In this document: in pieces, positions 11,825 through 22,522 of the stretch | Numbering within the stretch: position 1 is the stretch's first letter | Layout: each line of letters starts with the position of its first letter | NCBI RefSeq assembly: GCF_001625215.2 | Contig: NC_030383.2 | Span: forward strand, 10,800,779-10,864,778 | Origin: Daucus carota subsp. sativus | Taxonomy: Eukaryota; Streptophyta; Magnoliopsida; Apiales; Apiaceae | Direction of reading: 5' to 3' | DNA: 64,000 nucleotides | The notes under the pieces: model-generated | What the model was told of the DNA's origin: nothing | What the model saw: the letters and a program-made list of their open reading frames with translations, nothing else | Database searches by the model: none | Translations under genes and position numbers: made by a program

Positions 11825-12939
11825 GTGGCGGCCAGCTTCTCAGAGATAGCAATAGCAATAGCAGTGGTTGCAGCTACTACAGTAGCATGGGGAGTTTTCA
11901 ACTGGGTCTGGTTCATGCCAAAAAAATTCGAAAAACACCTGAAGAAACAAGGCTTTCAAGGCCACTCTTATCGCTTTCTGTATGGAGATACCAAGGAACA
12001 CATGTCCATGTTAATGGCGACAAGATCCAACCCCATTCCCATCTCCCATGATGTTCCTTCTCGCACCACTCCCTTTCTATGCAAGCTCGTCGGCGAATAC
12101 GGTACGTAGATCACTTTAATTCAAAGAGTTGAATATTGACGAATATCAACATGCTGATATCTACGAGTTATTCTTTGTTCTGTATTCGTCATGTTTGATT
12201 AGACTCAACTTAATTGAATGTCAGCTTGTTGTTTAGTTGATTTTGGACTAAATAATATCGTTGTTCGGCTATCCTTGTTTTACCAGCTTATTCTTGATTT
12301 ATCAATTAGGAGAAGCTTACCGTGCCATTTTTGTAAATTACTCATAAGATGATAAGCCAAATTCCCCCTTATAACCCAGAATTTGAAAAATTCAAAATCC
12401 TAGTTATGTTAAGTGATTTATTTTTATTTTTAATATTTGGATTTACGAAAATGTATTAACCACTTTAAAAAATAAATTATAATATGAATTATTATATTAA
12501 TAATTTCTATATCCGATAGGATGTAAATAATATTTCAACAAACATATAAATTACTCTGTCAAATCAGTGTTACAGAAATCGGGAATCGGACATAATCGGT
12601 TGAGCTACTGATTCAAGGATTAATCGAAAATCGGGGATTAATCGGAAAGATTAATCGGAGTTAAAATCGGGTTTATTTTAATATTAAAATATTATTTAAT
12701 ATTTAGTTATTATTATATTAGCTATTTAGTAACTAATATATTTACTATATTCATAAACACTATAATTATATATATTTAAAGTAATATAGTATTTTATTTT
12801 TAATAATTTATCACATATACTTCGATTATGAAATATATATAGGGATTAATCGGATTTCAAAAATCGGATCGGTGGCCGACCTTGCAGAGGATTAATCGGG
12901 GATTTATCGGTTAAATCGGGGATTTCTAGAACACTGTGT

Positions 12940-12986
<47 letters not shown>

Positions 12987-14979
12987 TACAAGTTATTTTT
13001 CACTTATGAATAACTTGTCACTTGTAAACAATAAACACTTCTTTTGACTTATGCACTCTTTACTCTTACTACACAGAAAGTGATTTTAACTTGGTGAGTT
13101 GTTCAACATTGAAAGATATATGTATTGATAGCTACAAGCCTACATCTAATGTTATATTGGGTTGGGGTGAATGAAAACGGACAAAATGAAACCAAGTATT
13201 CTCAAAAATCTGAGTATTCCAAAGGGATATGGAGAGTCGCTGTGTTGCCAAAAAAATCCCGCCTTCTAGTCCCTAAATTTGCAAGGTTCATAATAAAATG
13301 TTTTGTCATTCAGACTGTATCTAACATTTAGTATGTTTGTTTGCAGGTAAAAGGAGCTTCTTCTGGGCTGGACCAGTGCCAAGGATATTGATTATGGATC
13401 CTGAAACCATAAAAGAGGTTTTGAATAATAATTTTAAATATCCAAAGCCTAAGATACACCCAATTTTTAAAATATTCGTAGAAGGCCTTCCATCGCTTGA
13501 TGGCAGTAAGTGGACTACACACAGAAGACTTCTCAATCCTGCTTTCCATGCTGAAAAATTGAAGGTAATGATTTAATTAACTTCTAGTATTTTTGCATGC
13601 CATATAGTCATAAAAATTCCAGCGCAAAGTATGTATTGCACGATATGAAACAAAGAACAGAGTTTGTGCATGCTCTGCTTTAATTATCTGATAAATTTTC
13701 TTGTGTTCTCAGGGAATGTTACCAGCATTTGATTTGTCTTGCTATGAGATGACGGTAAAATGGATAGAAATGATAGGGGAAGGGAGAAATTCATGTGAGA
13801 TAGATGTTTGGCCGTCGCTTCAAACATTAACGAGTGACGTCATTTCACGTACTGCATTCGGGAGTAGCTATCAAGAGGGACAGAAGGTATTTGAATTACA
13901 AACAGAACAAGCTGACCACGGATTTAAGGCTGTGCAATCAGTTTACCTCCCTGGATTGAGGTAAAGTTTCATTATATAAGTACTTATTAGTAATATTGTA
14001 AAATTTGATTGTCTGAAATCTATGAAAAAATATACACAAAGGAAACGAATCAAGAAGTCACCAATTTTCTGTTCAGGTATTTACCAACTAAGAGGAACAA
14101 GAGGATGAAGGAAATAGACAAAGAAGTACGATTTGTACTAGGAGGTATTATTGAAAAAAAGATGAAGGCCATGAAAGCAGGAGAGGATAGCACAACAGAC
14201 TTGTTGGGAATATTGTTGGAAGCAAACTCTAAAGAAGTGAGACAGGGAAACAGAATTGTTGGAATGAGTATTGAAGATGTAATTGAGGAATGCAAGGTGT
14301 TCTATTTTGCTGGCCAAGAGACCACCTCAACTTTGCTTGTGTGGACAATGGTCTTATTAAGTTTGTACCCGGGTTGGCAAGATCTGGCTAGACAAGAGGT
14401 ACTGCAAATAATTGGGGATGGCAAAGCTGATATGAGTCATCTTAATCATCTGAAAACTGTAAGTGTGCTTTATGTTTCATGCAACTTAAAGCGCGTAAAA
14501 GACTTTTATGGTGTAGTAATTATATCCCTTTTCTTTTTTGTTTACCGCAGTTGACTATGATTTTGTACGAGGTTTTGAGATTATATCCACCAGTATCTGG
14601 GCTAGTTCGACAGATAAACAAGGAAATTACATTGGGAGATATGACCTTACTACCAGGAATGCAAATTTTATTGCCGATAAATCAAATTCATCGTGATCAG
14701 GTTATTTGGGGCGCTGACGCTAAAGAGTTTAATCCTGAAAGATTCTCAGAAGGTATTTCAAAGGCCACAAATAATCATGTAGCTGCGTTTTTCCCGTTCG
14801 GTGCTGGGCCTAGGATTTGCATTGGACAAAACTTTGCTTTAGTGGAAGCAAAACTAGCCATGGCCATGATATTAAGAAAGTTCTCTTTTGAGCTTTCACC
14901 ATCCTATAAGCATGCACCTGTCAATAAAATTACCCTCCAACCAGAATACGGTGCTAGCTTGATTTTACACAAGCTTTAA
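11825..14979 (+). CDS. CYP72A-family cytochrome P450, copy A (ATG replaced by GTG)
   Basis: ER-anchored haem monooxygenase of the CYP72 clan; CYP72A members oxidise terpenoids such as triterpenes and secoiridoids, but the substrate here cannot be read. Exons: 11825-12101, 13347-13564, 13713-13960, 14077-14458, 14551-14979, all with GT..AG and preserved frame, giving 517 residues. Visible are an N-terminal hydrophobic anchor, WTTHR (148-152), the I-helix AGQETT (326-331), EVLR (382-385), NPERF and the haem loop [11 protein letters not shown] with Cys465. The codon aligned with the ATG of copy C is GTG, preceded in frame by a TGA at 11816, so the normal start is lost. The next in-frame ATG is codon 31, after the anchor. 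Otherwise it is intact. Intron 1 carries a hAT MITE. It may make no protein or a soluble, mislocalised one. Confidence 0.85.
12565..12936. mobile_element. Non-autonomous hAT element in intron 1 of CYP72A copy A
   Basis: Inverted ends CAGTGTTACAGAAATC and CAGTGTTCTAGAAATC are flanked by an exact 8-bp duplication, TGTCAAAT, at 12557-12564 and 12937-12944. The interior is rich in GATTAATCGG words. It is 372 bp with no coding capacity. It accounts for about half of the extra length of this intron (1245 bp against 493 bp in copy C). Confidence 0.85.
12946..12983. repeat. (TA)n microsatellite in intron 1
   Basis: A short pure TA run directly to the right of the hAT element's target duplication. 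Confidence 0.95.
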
Positions 14980-15344
14980 TTGGCACTTATGAATATCTAG
15001 ATTGTCATGATGTGATGTAAAATAGCAAGCCAATTATATAACGCTTATATGGAGTGGAGTTACCATGTCCAGTAAATAAACATGATTTTAAAGACCAGTA
15101 TTCAAATTTGTAGCTGAAATTACATTTTTAATGCCACTATCTGTGATTCGTATTCTCTGCACAAACAGCAGTTTGGATGAATAAATATCGATTACCTTTT
15201 ACAATTACAAATAAATAAAGTACAAGCTCCATTCTTTCTTCAATTGGAATCTTTGTAGAGCTCCAATTCTGGAGGCATCATCATTATAGCCAAGACTCTT
15301 AAGAAAATCAAGAAGCTCTGAGTTTGAGAGCTTGGTGGTGTATC
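14514..15344 (+). repeat. 831-bp direct repeat, left copy (end of CYP72A copy A)
   Basis: It covers the end of intron 4, exon 5 and about 365 bp of 3' flank of CYP72A copy A. The offset to the right copy (20719-21549) is a constant 6205 bp with no indel, and I found no base difference where I compared exon 5 and the 3' flank. The left copy ends exactly where the CACTA terminus begins. Confidence 0.9.
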
Positions 15345-15989
15345 CACTACAAGAAAATTCATTTTTAATAACAGAAATTTCTGTTGGCATGACAGGGATT
15401 TCCGTTGGCAAATCACCTTGCCAACGGAATGATAATGAAAATAATCTGTTGGCATATAGCCCGTCGGGAAGTTCATGCTAACAGAACAAATTCGTTACTA
15501 AATTTACTAACGGAATACCGACACACTAGTAACAGATTTCTGATTTCTTACAACAACAATGTTATAACGAGCATGCCAACGGAATTTTTTGGTTGGTATT
15601 GTTAACGACATTTTCCCAACAAAATTCTGTTGGTACATCTAGTAACAAAAATTCTGTTGGTACATTTGATAACAATTTAATAACAGAGGTGCTAAAGAAA
15701 TTCTGTTGGTACATTTAGTAAAAGAAATGCTATAGACATGTTACTATAACTTTTCCAACCATATTACTACCAAATTCTCATCACTTTACCAAGAGAATTT
15801 AAATTATTTCTAGTATAAACAACACAAATATATTTTTTCCCAAGACCTATACATCTTAAGATATTTCTGTGAAAAATAAATAAATAGAAACAACAAATTT
15901 ATAATGATTCTAAAATTTCATTATTTAATACATATTCAAAATGTGGATATTCAAAAAGATGCTGCCCAGATTGAGCTTGTATTTGATGT

Positions 15990-16350
15990 CCAGATTGAGC
16001 AGCTTATCGTTGTCAACTAATAAAAGGACATCTTGCCCCTCAGCATCTCGGAAGTGCTCAGCTACTGTTAGCTTAGTAAATCCAACCAGAGCATCAGATC
16101 AGGTGGTTCATTCATTTGACCATACACAGGAGCACAATTACCCTTCAGCCTAAGAGTTAATGACAATTGTTTAAGAATGGTAAACAAGCAGACAATTGTC
16201 TAAAGCCATTTTAAAAAGAAATTTCCATCACAAATCAATCGGTTACATCTACAACTTACAAACCTGCTGATCACGGAGCTTTATAACACCATTCTACATC
16301 TTTTCCTTGTACAAATCATTGCTCTCTCGAGTACTCGCCAACACAACTGT
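15990..16350 (-). pseudogene. Mitochondrial ATP synthase beta-subunit exon fragments
   Basis: The minus strand gives STRESNDLYKEKM, stop, NGVIKLRDQQ (16350-16264). An intron with GT..AG follows, then the second piece (16149-15990) gives [12 protein letters not shown] and, after a frame change and small deletion, [21 protein letters not shown]. These match the F1-beta region around GNDLYREMIESGVI and [20 protein letters not shown] of plant ATP2. Two consecutive exons with their intron imply capture of genomic DNA, not cDNA. Stops and frame changes make it non-functional. Confidence 0.85.
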
Positions 16351-16383
16351 ACTTGATAAACTAGACTCTTTCCAAAGCAAGCA

Positions 16384-17820
16384 GATGCAATAATTTTTTT
16401 CATCCCGCTAATTCAGAATCTAGGCAAGTACAAGTAAATCCTGAGAAAACACATACGCATGTCCACATGAAAATCCACATGAAAACTAGAACAAGTTTTA
16501 GCTATTAAATTATTTCAAATTAATAGGCTTTACCTCAGGTGCCCACCTGAGCAAAAAGTAAGGATTCTGCTATTTCTACATGTAATCATAATATCCATTT
16601 CTGCACTTATTGTTAATCAAATATACGAAAAATAATAAAAATCATTAGAGTTTAAGTTGGAAGCGATCATTGATAGATATGTGGAAGCAATTTGAGTAAC
16701 TAGTTACATACAACAAGATTCACGGGGCCGGCATGAGAGGTTAAGTCCTGCTTGAGAGGTCCATATGTTCAGAACTCATTAGAGGGTGTGATTTGCCAGA
16801 ATCCTACAAGCGGGGTCAAGACAAATCCAGTCATGGATCTTGTGTTTTTTTTTTCACACATGAATTGGTACTTTGTCATCCACTCATGAATAAATTAAAA
16901 CTTAGATAATCATATATGTGGCTACCAAAAACTCAAGTACTTGCTAAAAAGCAGTTTAACAGCATTATGATATAGAATGTAAGAATGTAGTGAAACCTAG
17001 AATGCTATCTCAGCAGCCTTAAGCCTATTACTTTATCAACAAATCTTAAATTAAGAGATTTGTTTTCAACAACAAATTCAGACCCAATTAACTCTTTTTC
17101 TATCTTCCCCTCTCTCTATCTCTGTAACTCTTTCTTCCTTTGTCCATCTCTCAATTTATCTATTCTTTCTTCTCTCCATCTCTCAGTTCTCTCCCTAGCT
17201 ATAACCCACACCCTCTTTCCCTCTCTGTTCCCGTCTCTCTCTCCACATAAAACAAAATCTAAATAATCCACAAAGAATACATGAATGTAAACCAAATCAA
17301 CATCAATTAAAATTGGAATCACAGTGACATGCTTTACCTTGATTGAAAGCCCCAATTGAAAAACCCTAATCACCTGCAAAACAAAGACATTAAACCCAAT
17401 CAGTAGAAATAATAAAATTAGATGGCAATAGTCCAACATAGTAACAATTAGTAGAAAACCCATGAACCCTATTCTGATTATTCAGTTATCTGAGATGTGA
17501 AAACGCATAGTGGAGATGTTAGAGTAGAGACGGGAGAGGTGAGAGCGGAGAGCGGAGAGGCAGGTCAGATCGACAGAGTAGAGAGGAGAGAGAGAGAGAG
17601 TAAGTAGGAGGGAGTGAATTGTGTTTTCGGGATAAAAGTAAATATTGTACTACTTTTGTTTTTGGTGGGAATTTTGCCGCTCATGTTTTCACGGAAAGAA
17701 AGTGATACTTTCTTTGTTTAATTATTATTATAATATTTTAAATAACTTAGAATTATCATAAAATAGTATTCATATTTATATGTAAAATTATTAGATTTAG
17801 TAATATATTATATTAAAATA
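16384..17820. other. CACTA interior without recognised gene
   Basis: AT-rich sequence holding a CT-rich tract on the plus strand (17095-17240) and a GA-rich tract (17520-17610). On the minus strand these would read as TC/CT-rich leaders, and an ATG with a short open frame lies at about 17463. It could be a captured promoter and leader, but I cannot identify a source gene. Confidence 0.4.
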
Positions 17821-18840
17821 AAATCCACACATCAAATAAAACACCATTTTAAAAAAAAATTAGTTTCATATTTGTCATAAGTATTCCATTAAAGACTAAG
17901 TAATTAAGCCACGTTTGACTACAAAATCCATACACCAAATTAAAGGCTAATTTTTTTTAAAAAAAAAATTAATCAATATTATCACGTTACAATAACAATC
18001 GTACGGTTGGATCGTCTAAAATAATTTTTAGAAAAATAATTTCATGTTTGAGGTAAGTATTCGATATAAGACTAAGCAACTTGACCACATTTGACTACAA
18101 AATCCACACAACAAATAGAAGGCTAATATTTTTTCTAAAAAAATATTAATCAATGTTATCACATTAGAATAACATCCGTACGGTCGTCCAAAATTATTAT
18201 TAAAAAAATAGTTTCATGTTTCGAGAAAGTATTCGATTAAAGTTTACGTAATTTGACCACATTGCACTACAAAATCCGGACACCAAATAAAAGGGTAATT
18301 TTTTTTAAAAAAAAATTAAGCAATATTATCACGTTACAATAACATCCGTACAGTTGGATCATTCAAAATGATTTTTAAAAGAAAAGTTTCATGTTTCGGG
18401 TAATATTCGATTAAAGGCTAAGTAATTTGACCGCATTTGACTACAAACTCCACACACCAAATAAAAGACATATTTTTTAAAATTTATTTTAATCAATATT
18501 AACATGTTATAATAACATCGGTACAGTTGGATCGTCCAAAATGATTTTCTTAAAAATAGTTTTATGTTTCGGGTAAGATTTTCATTAAACGCTAAGTAAT
18601 TTAATTGCATTTGACTACAAAATCCACAACAAATAAAAGGCTATTTCTTAAATGTTTTTAATTTGTATTATCACGTTACAATAATATCTATACAGTGGAA
18701 CGTCGAAAATAAATGTTTAAAAAATAGTTTTGTGTTTCTGGTAGGTATTTGATTAAAGGCTAAGTAAATTGACCTCGTATTTGACTACAAAATCCACATA
18801 CTAAATAAAAAGCGAATTTTTTTTAAAAAAATTTACATAT
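17820..18840. repeat. Tandem array of about 173-bp units, five to six copies
   Basis: Unit boundaries can be set at about 17880, 18053, 18225, 18400, 18573 and 18742, with partial units at both ends. Each unit contains GACTACAAAATCCACACACC, an A/T homopolymer block, ATCACGTTACAATAACATC, GTACGGTTGGATCGTCC and TTTCATGTTTCGGGTAAG. Copies differ by roughly 10-20%. The array lies inside the CACTA element, left of the nested MULE. Confidence 0.9.
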
Positions 18841-19461
18841 AATATTTCTAGTTAAGAACGTAATATAAAATTTCTAATTAAGAATGAGCATATTAACAAT
18901 CGTGTTACATATATAAATTCAGGAAAATTACTTAATATTAAAGAGTGATTGACACTTTGCACCCCTTATGTTTAGGCGCTTTTTCGATTTGGTCTCAAAC
19001 AATTTTTTTTGGCAGTATGCACCCTAAAGTTTGAAAATCGCTTCGTTTTGCACCCCTTTGACCACTCACTGTTAATTGACCGTTAAAGTTAACAGATTTC
19101 ATATTTTCACTTTGCACCCCACAATTTTAATTTTTTTTCATGAGTATTTTGAAATATATTTTTTCAAAATTAGACACTTTTGAAATATTTTTTTTCAAAA
19201 TTAGACACTATTGCCAGCTGGTATTAACGACATTGTTGTTCTCAAGCCTCTTGCTTCTGCTGATGAGACACACTTGCTAATGTACACAAGAGAATTGCAA
19301 GCAACGCATGTAATCTTTCCTTCTTTTTTTGACAAACTATGTAATATATAACGCATGTAACTTTTTGAGCACCCTAAAAGTTCCTTGAAATCTCAGCAGA
19401 AGAACTGAAACAAAAAAAAATCTCAGAGTTTTGACTGAGCTTAAAGTCAGATGAAGCTTTC

Positions 19462-19656
19462 ATGTATTCACCTCCGGTGAGCTATCTGCCGGAGTCACAG
19501 TTTCCAACAGGATCACCAGGTGCATATGAGCTACTAAATCAACAAGGATGGCCACGTAGAATAAATAACCAAATGATAAGGGCCAATCAGAAAGGTGTAA
19601 AAACAGGTGAATACACCTGGGAAGATCTTTTCTCAAGCCAAACTCTACAGAAATGA
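19462..19656 (+). pseudogene. Unrecognised captured exon inside Pack-MULE
   Basis: A 64-codon open frame (begins MYSPPVSYLPESQF, ends FSSQTLQK) is followed after its stop by a further protein-like stretch (DWYESIIEKFFGKQIDHQQ) in the same region. Composition looks like coding sequence, but I do not recognise the source gene. Its position inside a MULE beside another captured exon suggests transduplicated host DNA. Confidence 0.35.
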
Positions 19657-19739
19657 CTTTGGACTTTCAGTGATTGGTATGAAAGCATCATAGAGAAGTT
19701 CTTCGGCAAGCAAATCGACCACCAGCAATGTATATGAGA

Positions 19740-19942
19740 TTAGATGTTCAACGGACCAGAAACGGAATCAGTACCAGAACTTGAGTCCTTGTGTTTTAAG
19801 GAAAGGCTTGCAAACTGAGAATCAAGATCCCGACTTCTGGCACGCTGATGGCTGGGAGGAGGCTGCTGGTGTGGTTGCTGTTGCTGCTGTTGATACAAGG
19901 TCCGCAGCCTTTCAATCTCCCTCTCCAGTACTTCATGTTCCA
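19740..19942 (-). pseudogene. C-terminal exon of a bZIP34/61-like transcription factor
   Basis: The exon begins after an AG acceptor (plus-strand 19943-19944) and encodes VEHEVLEREIERLRTLYQ, a glutamine/proline run, then SRDLDSQFASLSLKHKD and a stop at 19740. This is the conserved C-terminal end of plant bZIP34/bZIP61 proteins (leucine-zipper tail, poly-Gln, RDLDSQFA.LSLK). The DNA-binding basic region is absent. The frame is intact and a chimeric transcript is conceivable, but a functional protein is unlikely. Confidence 0.8.
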
Positions 19943-20718
19943 CTAAAAACAGCATAGAACATATTAGTGCCCAAACAAATGGAAGAATATACATAATCAT
20001 GTGATCAATTATTAAACTAAATGTATACAGAAAACTAGCCCAAGAGAAATTAAGATGTTCCAAAAAATGTCTAATTTTGGAAAAAATATATTTCAAAACA
20101 CTCATGAAAAAAAATTAAAATTGTGGGGTGCAAAGTGAAAACCTGAAATCTGTTAACTTTAACGGTCAATTAACGGAGATTGGTCAAAAGGGTGCAAAGC
20201 GAAGCGCTTTTCAAATTTTGGGGTGCATACTGCCAAAAAAAATTGTTTGAGACCAAATCGAAAAAGCGTCAAAACATAAGGGGTGCAAAGTGTCAATCAC
20301 TCAATATTAAAATACATATCAAAGTCCATTATAGTATTGGACTTTTTCTACAACCCATATCAATTTAATCAACTAAAGCCCATTGGGCTTCAGCATTACA
20401 CACATGTCAACTAGGAGACTAGCATAATATCCGCGTGCAGCGTATATTAATTGTCATCTAAAACTAATAACCAATTACTAACGGAACTGTTAGTATTTAC
20501 CAACGGAATATCAATGAACCTAACAACAGATGCTTTGGTCGCTAGTCTGTTGCTAATTCCTTGGTCTTTTGTTACTATTCCATTGTGTGGCTATATATCC
20601 TAACGGAACATCTCGTTGGTAAATAAGCGTAGGTATTTCATTGCGAATTGGTTGGCAGAGCATTGATTAGTCGAATCGTTACAGATCCGTTGGGAACTAC
20701 CAACAGACTAATTTTCGT

Positions 20719-21549
20719 TAGTAATTATATCCCTTTTCTTTTTTGTTTACCGCAGTTGACTATGATTTTGTACGAGGTTTTGAGATTATATCCACCAGTA
20801 TCTGGGCTAGTTCGACAGATAAACAAGGAAATTACATTGGGAGATATGACCTTACTACCAGGAATGCAAATTTTATTGCCGATAAATCAAATTCATCGTG
20901 ATCAGGTTATTTGGGGCGCTGACGCTAAAGAGTTTAATCCTGAAAGATTCTCAGAAGGTATTTCAAAGGCCACAAATAATCATGTAGCTGCGTTTTTCCC
21001 GTTCGGTGCTGGGCCTAGGATTTGCATTGGACAAAACTTTGCTTTAGTGGAAGCAAAACTAGCCATGGCCATGATATTAAGAAAGTTCTCTTTTGAGCTT
21101 TCACCATCCTATAAGCATGCACCTGTCAATAAAATTACCCTCCAACCAGAATACGGTGCTAGCTTGATTTTACACAAGCTTTAATTGGCACTTATGAATA
21201 TCTAGATTGTCATGATGTGATGTAAAATAGCAAGCCAATTATATAACGCTTATATGGAGTGGAGTTACCATGTCCAGTAAATAAACATGATTTTAAAGAC
21301 CAGTATTCAAATTTGTAGCTGAAATTACATTTTTAATGCCACTATCTGTGATTCGTATTCTCTGCACAAACAGCAGTTTGGATGAATAAATATCGATTAC
21401 CTTTTACAATTACAAATAAATAAAGTACAAGCTCCATTCTTTCTTCAATTGGAATCTTTGTAGAGCTCCAATTCTGGAGGCATCATCATTATAGCCAAGA
21501 CTCTTAAGAAAATCAAGAAGCTCTGAGTTTGAGAGCTTGGTGGTGTATC
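20719..21549 (+). repeat. 831-bp direct repeat, right copy
   Basis: Apparently identical copy of 14514-15344. It starts at the sequence TAGTAATTATATCCC shared with intron 4 of copy A, directly abutting the decayed CACTA end. It continues past the CACTA insertion point (TATC) into unrelated sequence (AAAGTTGTTTG). Confidence 0.9.
20756..21184 (+). pseudogene. Isolated exon 5 of CYP72A (duplicate of copy A)
   Basis: Contains [13 protein letters not shown] and the haem loop [11 protein letters not shown] to the normal stop, with its own acceptor and the same 3' flank as copy A. Without exons 1-4 it cannot encode a P450. The CACTA element separates it from copy A, so it could only be spliced to copy A exons by skipping about 6.2 kb. 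Confidence 0.95.
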
Positions 21550-21559
21550 AAAGTTGTTT

Positions 21560-21940
21560 GATCTGTCGTTCAAGGAGCCAAGTTCAGGGGATGATGATAC
21601 TTGGTGGAACTTGCATGTGGATGGAGCGGTCAATAGAGATGAAGCTCGAGTGCATATAGTCTTGATTAGTCCACTAGGAAATCGTCTGGTCAGTGCCATT
21701 CATCTAGGATTCTCAACCATTAATAATGATGCGGAGTATAAGGTATTAATCGGTGGATTATCTCTGCCTTTGGAGATGAAAGTTCGGAACGTTATTGTTC
21801 TAGCAAGGATATGAAGGACTAACCTATACATGCACATTACTCAGGAGTTGATGAAAGAATCCAAGAAGGTTCGCTTGAAAAAAGTTCCTAGAGAGATGAA
21901 CACGAACAGATGCATTGGCCAATGGCCAAGGCAGGATTGT
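21560..21940 (+). pseudogene. Ty3-type retrotransposon RNase H fragment
   Basis: The plus strand encodes WWNLHVDGAVN, then LGFSTINNDAEYKVLIGGLS and, after frame damage, a VPREMNT segment. This matches the RNase H domain of Tat/Athila-lineage Ty3 elements ((L/H)VDG(S/A), NN(E/D)AEYEAL(I/L)(A/G)GL, PRE.N..AD). There is a stop near 21812 and a frameshift near 21905. It is an isolated relic, not part of the complete Tat element to the right. Confidence 0.8.
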
Positions 21941-21944
21941 ACAC

Positions 21945-22522
21945 AGTTGTATGCAAATAATGCCAAATATAAATATTTAATGTATATTTCATAAAATAAT
22001 GCATAAAAATGTATTTTTGAAATTTATTTAAATTAATTTTATTATTATATCTATAATAGATGTATACAAAACTACACAAAAAGTACACAACACGTATAAA
22101 ACGAAACAGATATGAGTTTGAGATTAGGTACACGAATTAAATGGGTCGAATATGGATTATCTTCAAGTACACGAAACATGATAATTCACGACAAGAAAAC
22201 ACACGACACGACACAATTGTCAGGTCCAGTAGAAATTAGCCCCTCCTGGATTGCTGTTTGTGCAGAGTGATCATAAGAATCAAAGACATCAACTCATAAA
22301 ATGAACTCAAACTTAGCAGTATAATATAAGTCTTCAACATCATATTTATGATATATATATTAAAGGTGGCAATTCTTATCAAACATATATCTCGCATACT
22401 TTGCATCATGCATGGCAATCTGGATATTTGTAAGCACCAATTATAGCTTGTGTAAAATCAAGCTAGCACCGATCCGCTAAGAAGGCCCGGATCGGATCGG
22501 AGCTCCGCTCCATTGACAGGCC
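21945..22522. other. Spacer with hAT-like terminal relics
   Basis: No gene. Words such as ACACGACACGACACAATTG followed by TCAGGTCC (about 22198-22228) and GGTGGCAATTC (22366) resemble hAT terminal or subterminal sequence. A repeated GGATCGGATCGGAGCTCCG block (about 22490-22508) immediately precedes the broken CYP72A copy and probably belongs to another transposon end. Confidence 0.4.

Larger units (their letters stand above)
18943..20302. mobile_element. Pack-MULE with ~250-bp terminal inverted repeats, nested in CACTA
   Basis: An exact 9-bp target duplication, AATATTAAA, lies at 18934-18942 and 20303-20311. Long inverted repeats start GAGTGATTGACACTTTGCAC and run about 250 bp on both sides (to about 19190 and from about 20060) with only scattered differences. 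There is no transposase. The interior carries pieces of at least one and probably three host genes: an exon-like frame at 19215-19305 ending at a possible GT donor, an unrecognised plus-strand frame at 19462-19656, and a bZIP exon on the minus strand at 19740-19942. Confidence 0.9.
15345..20720. mobile_element. Non-autonomous CACTA (En/Spm) element with captured genes
   Basis: The left end is the canonical CACTACAAGAAAATT. The right end, AATTTTCGTTAGTA near 20711-20724, is a decayed inverse of it. Both subterminal regions (15365-15730 and 20430-20720) are packed with short words in both orientations (CCAACGGAAT, TTCTGTTGGTAC, TTCCGTTGGC), typical of CACTA subterminal transposase-binding repeats. 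No transposase gene is present. The interior carries ATP synthase beta exon fragments, a CT/GA-rich stretch (17095-17240 and 17520-17610) resembling a 5' leader, a 173-bp tandem array and a nested Pack-MULE. Confidence 0.8.

Noticed and set aside
11812..12051. Plus-strand frame overlapping exon 1 of CYP72A copy A that could supply a start
   Set aside because: It begins at TTG, is in another frame and has no similarity to the P450, so it does not rescue the missing ATG.
15345..20720. Reading the 831-bp repeats as LTRs of a retrotransposon
   Set aside because: The repeats contain a P450 exon and 3' flank and lack TG..CA limits, PBS and PPT, while the intervening DNA has a CACTA terminus and subterminal repeats.
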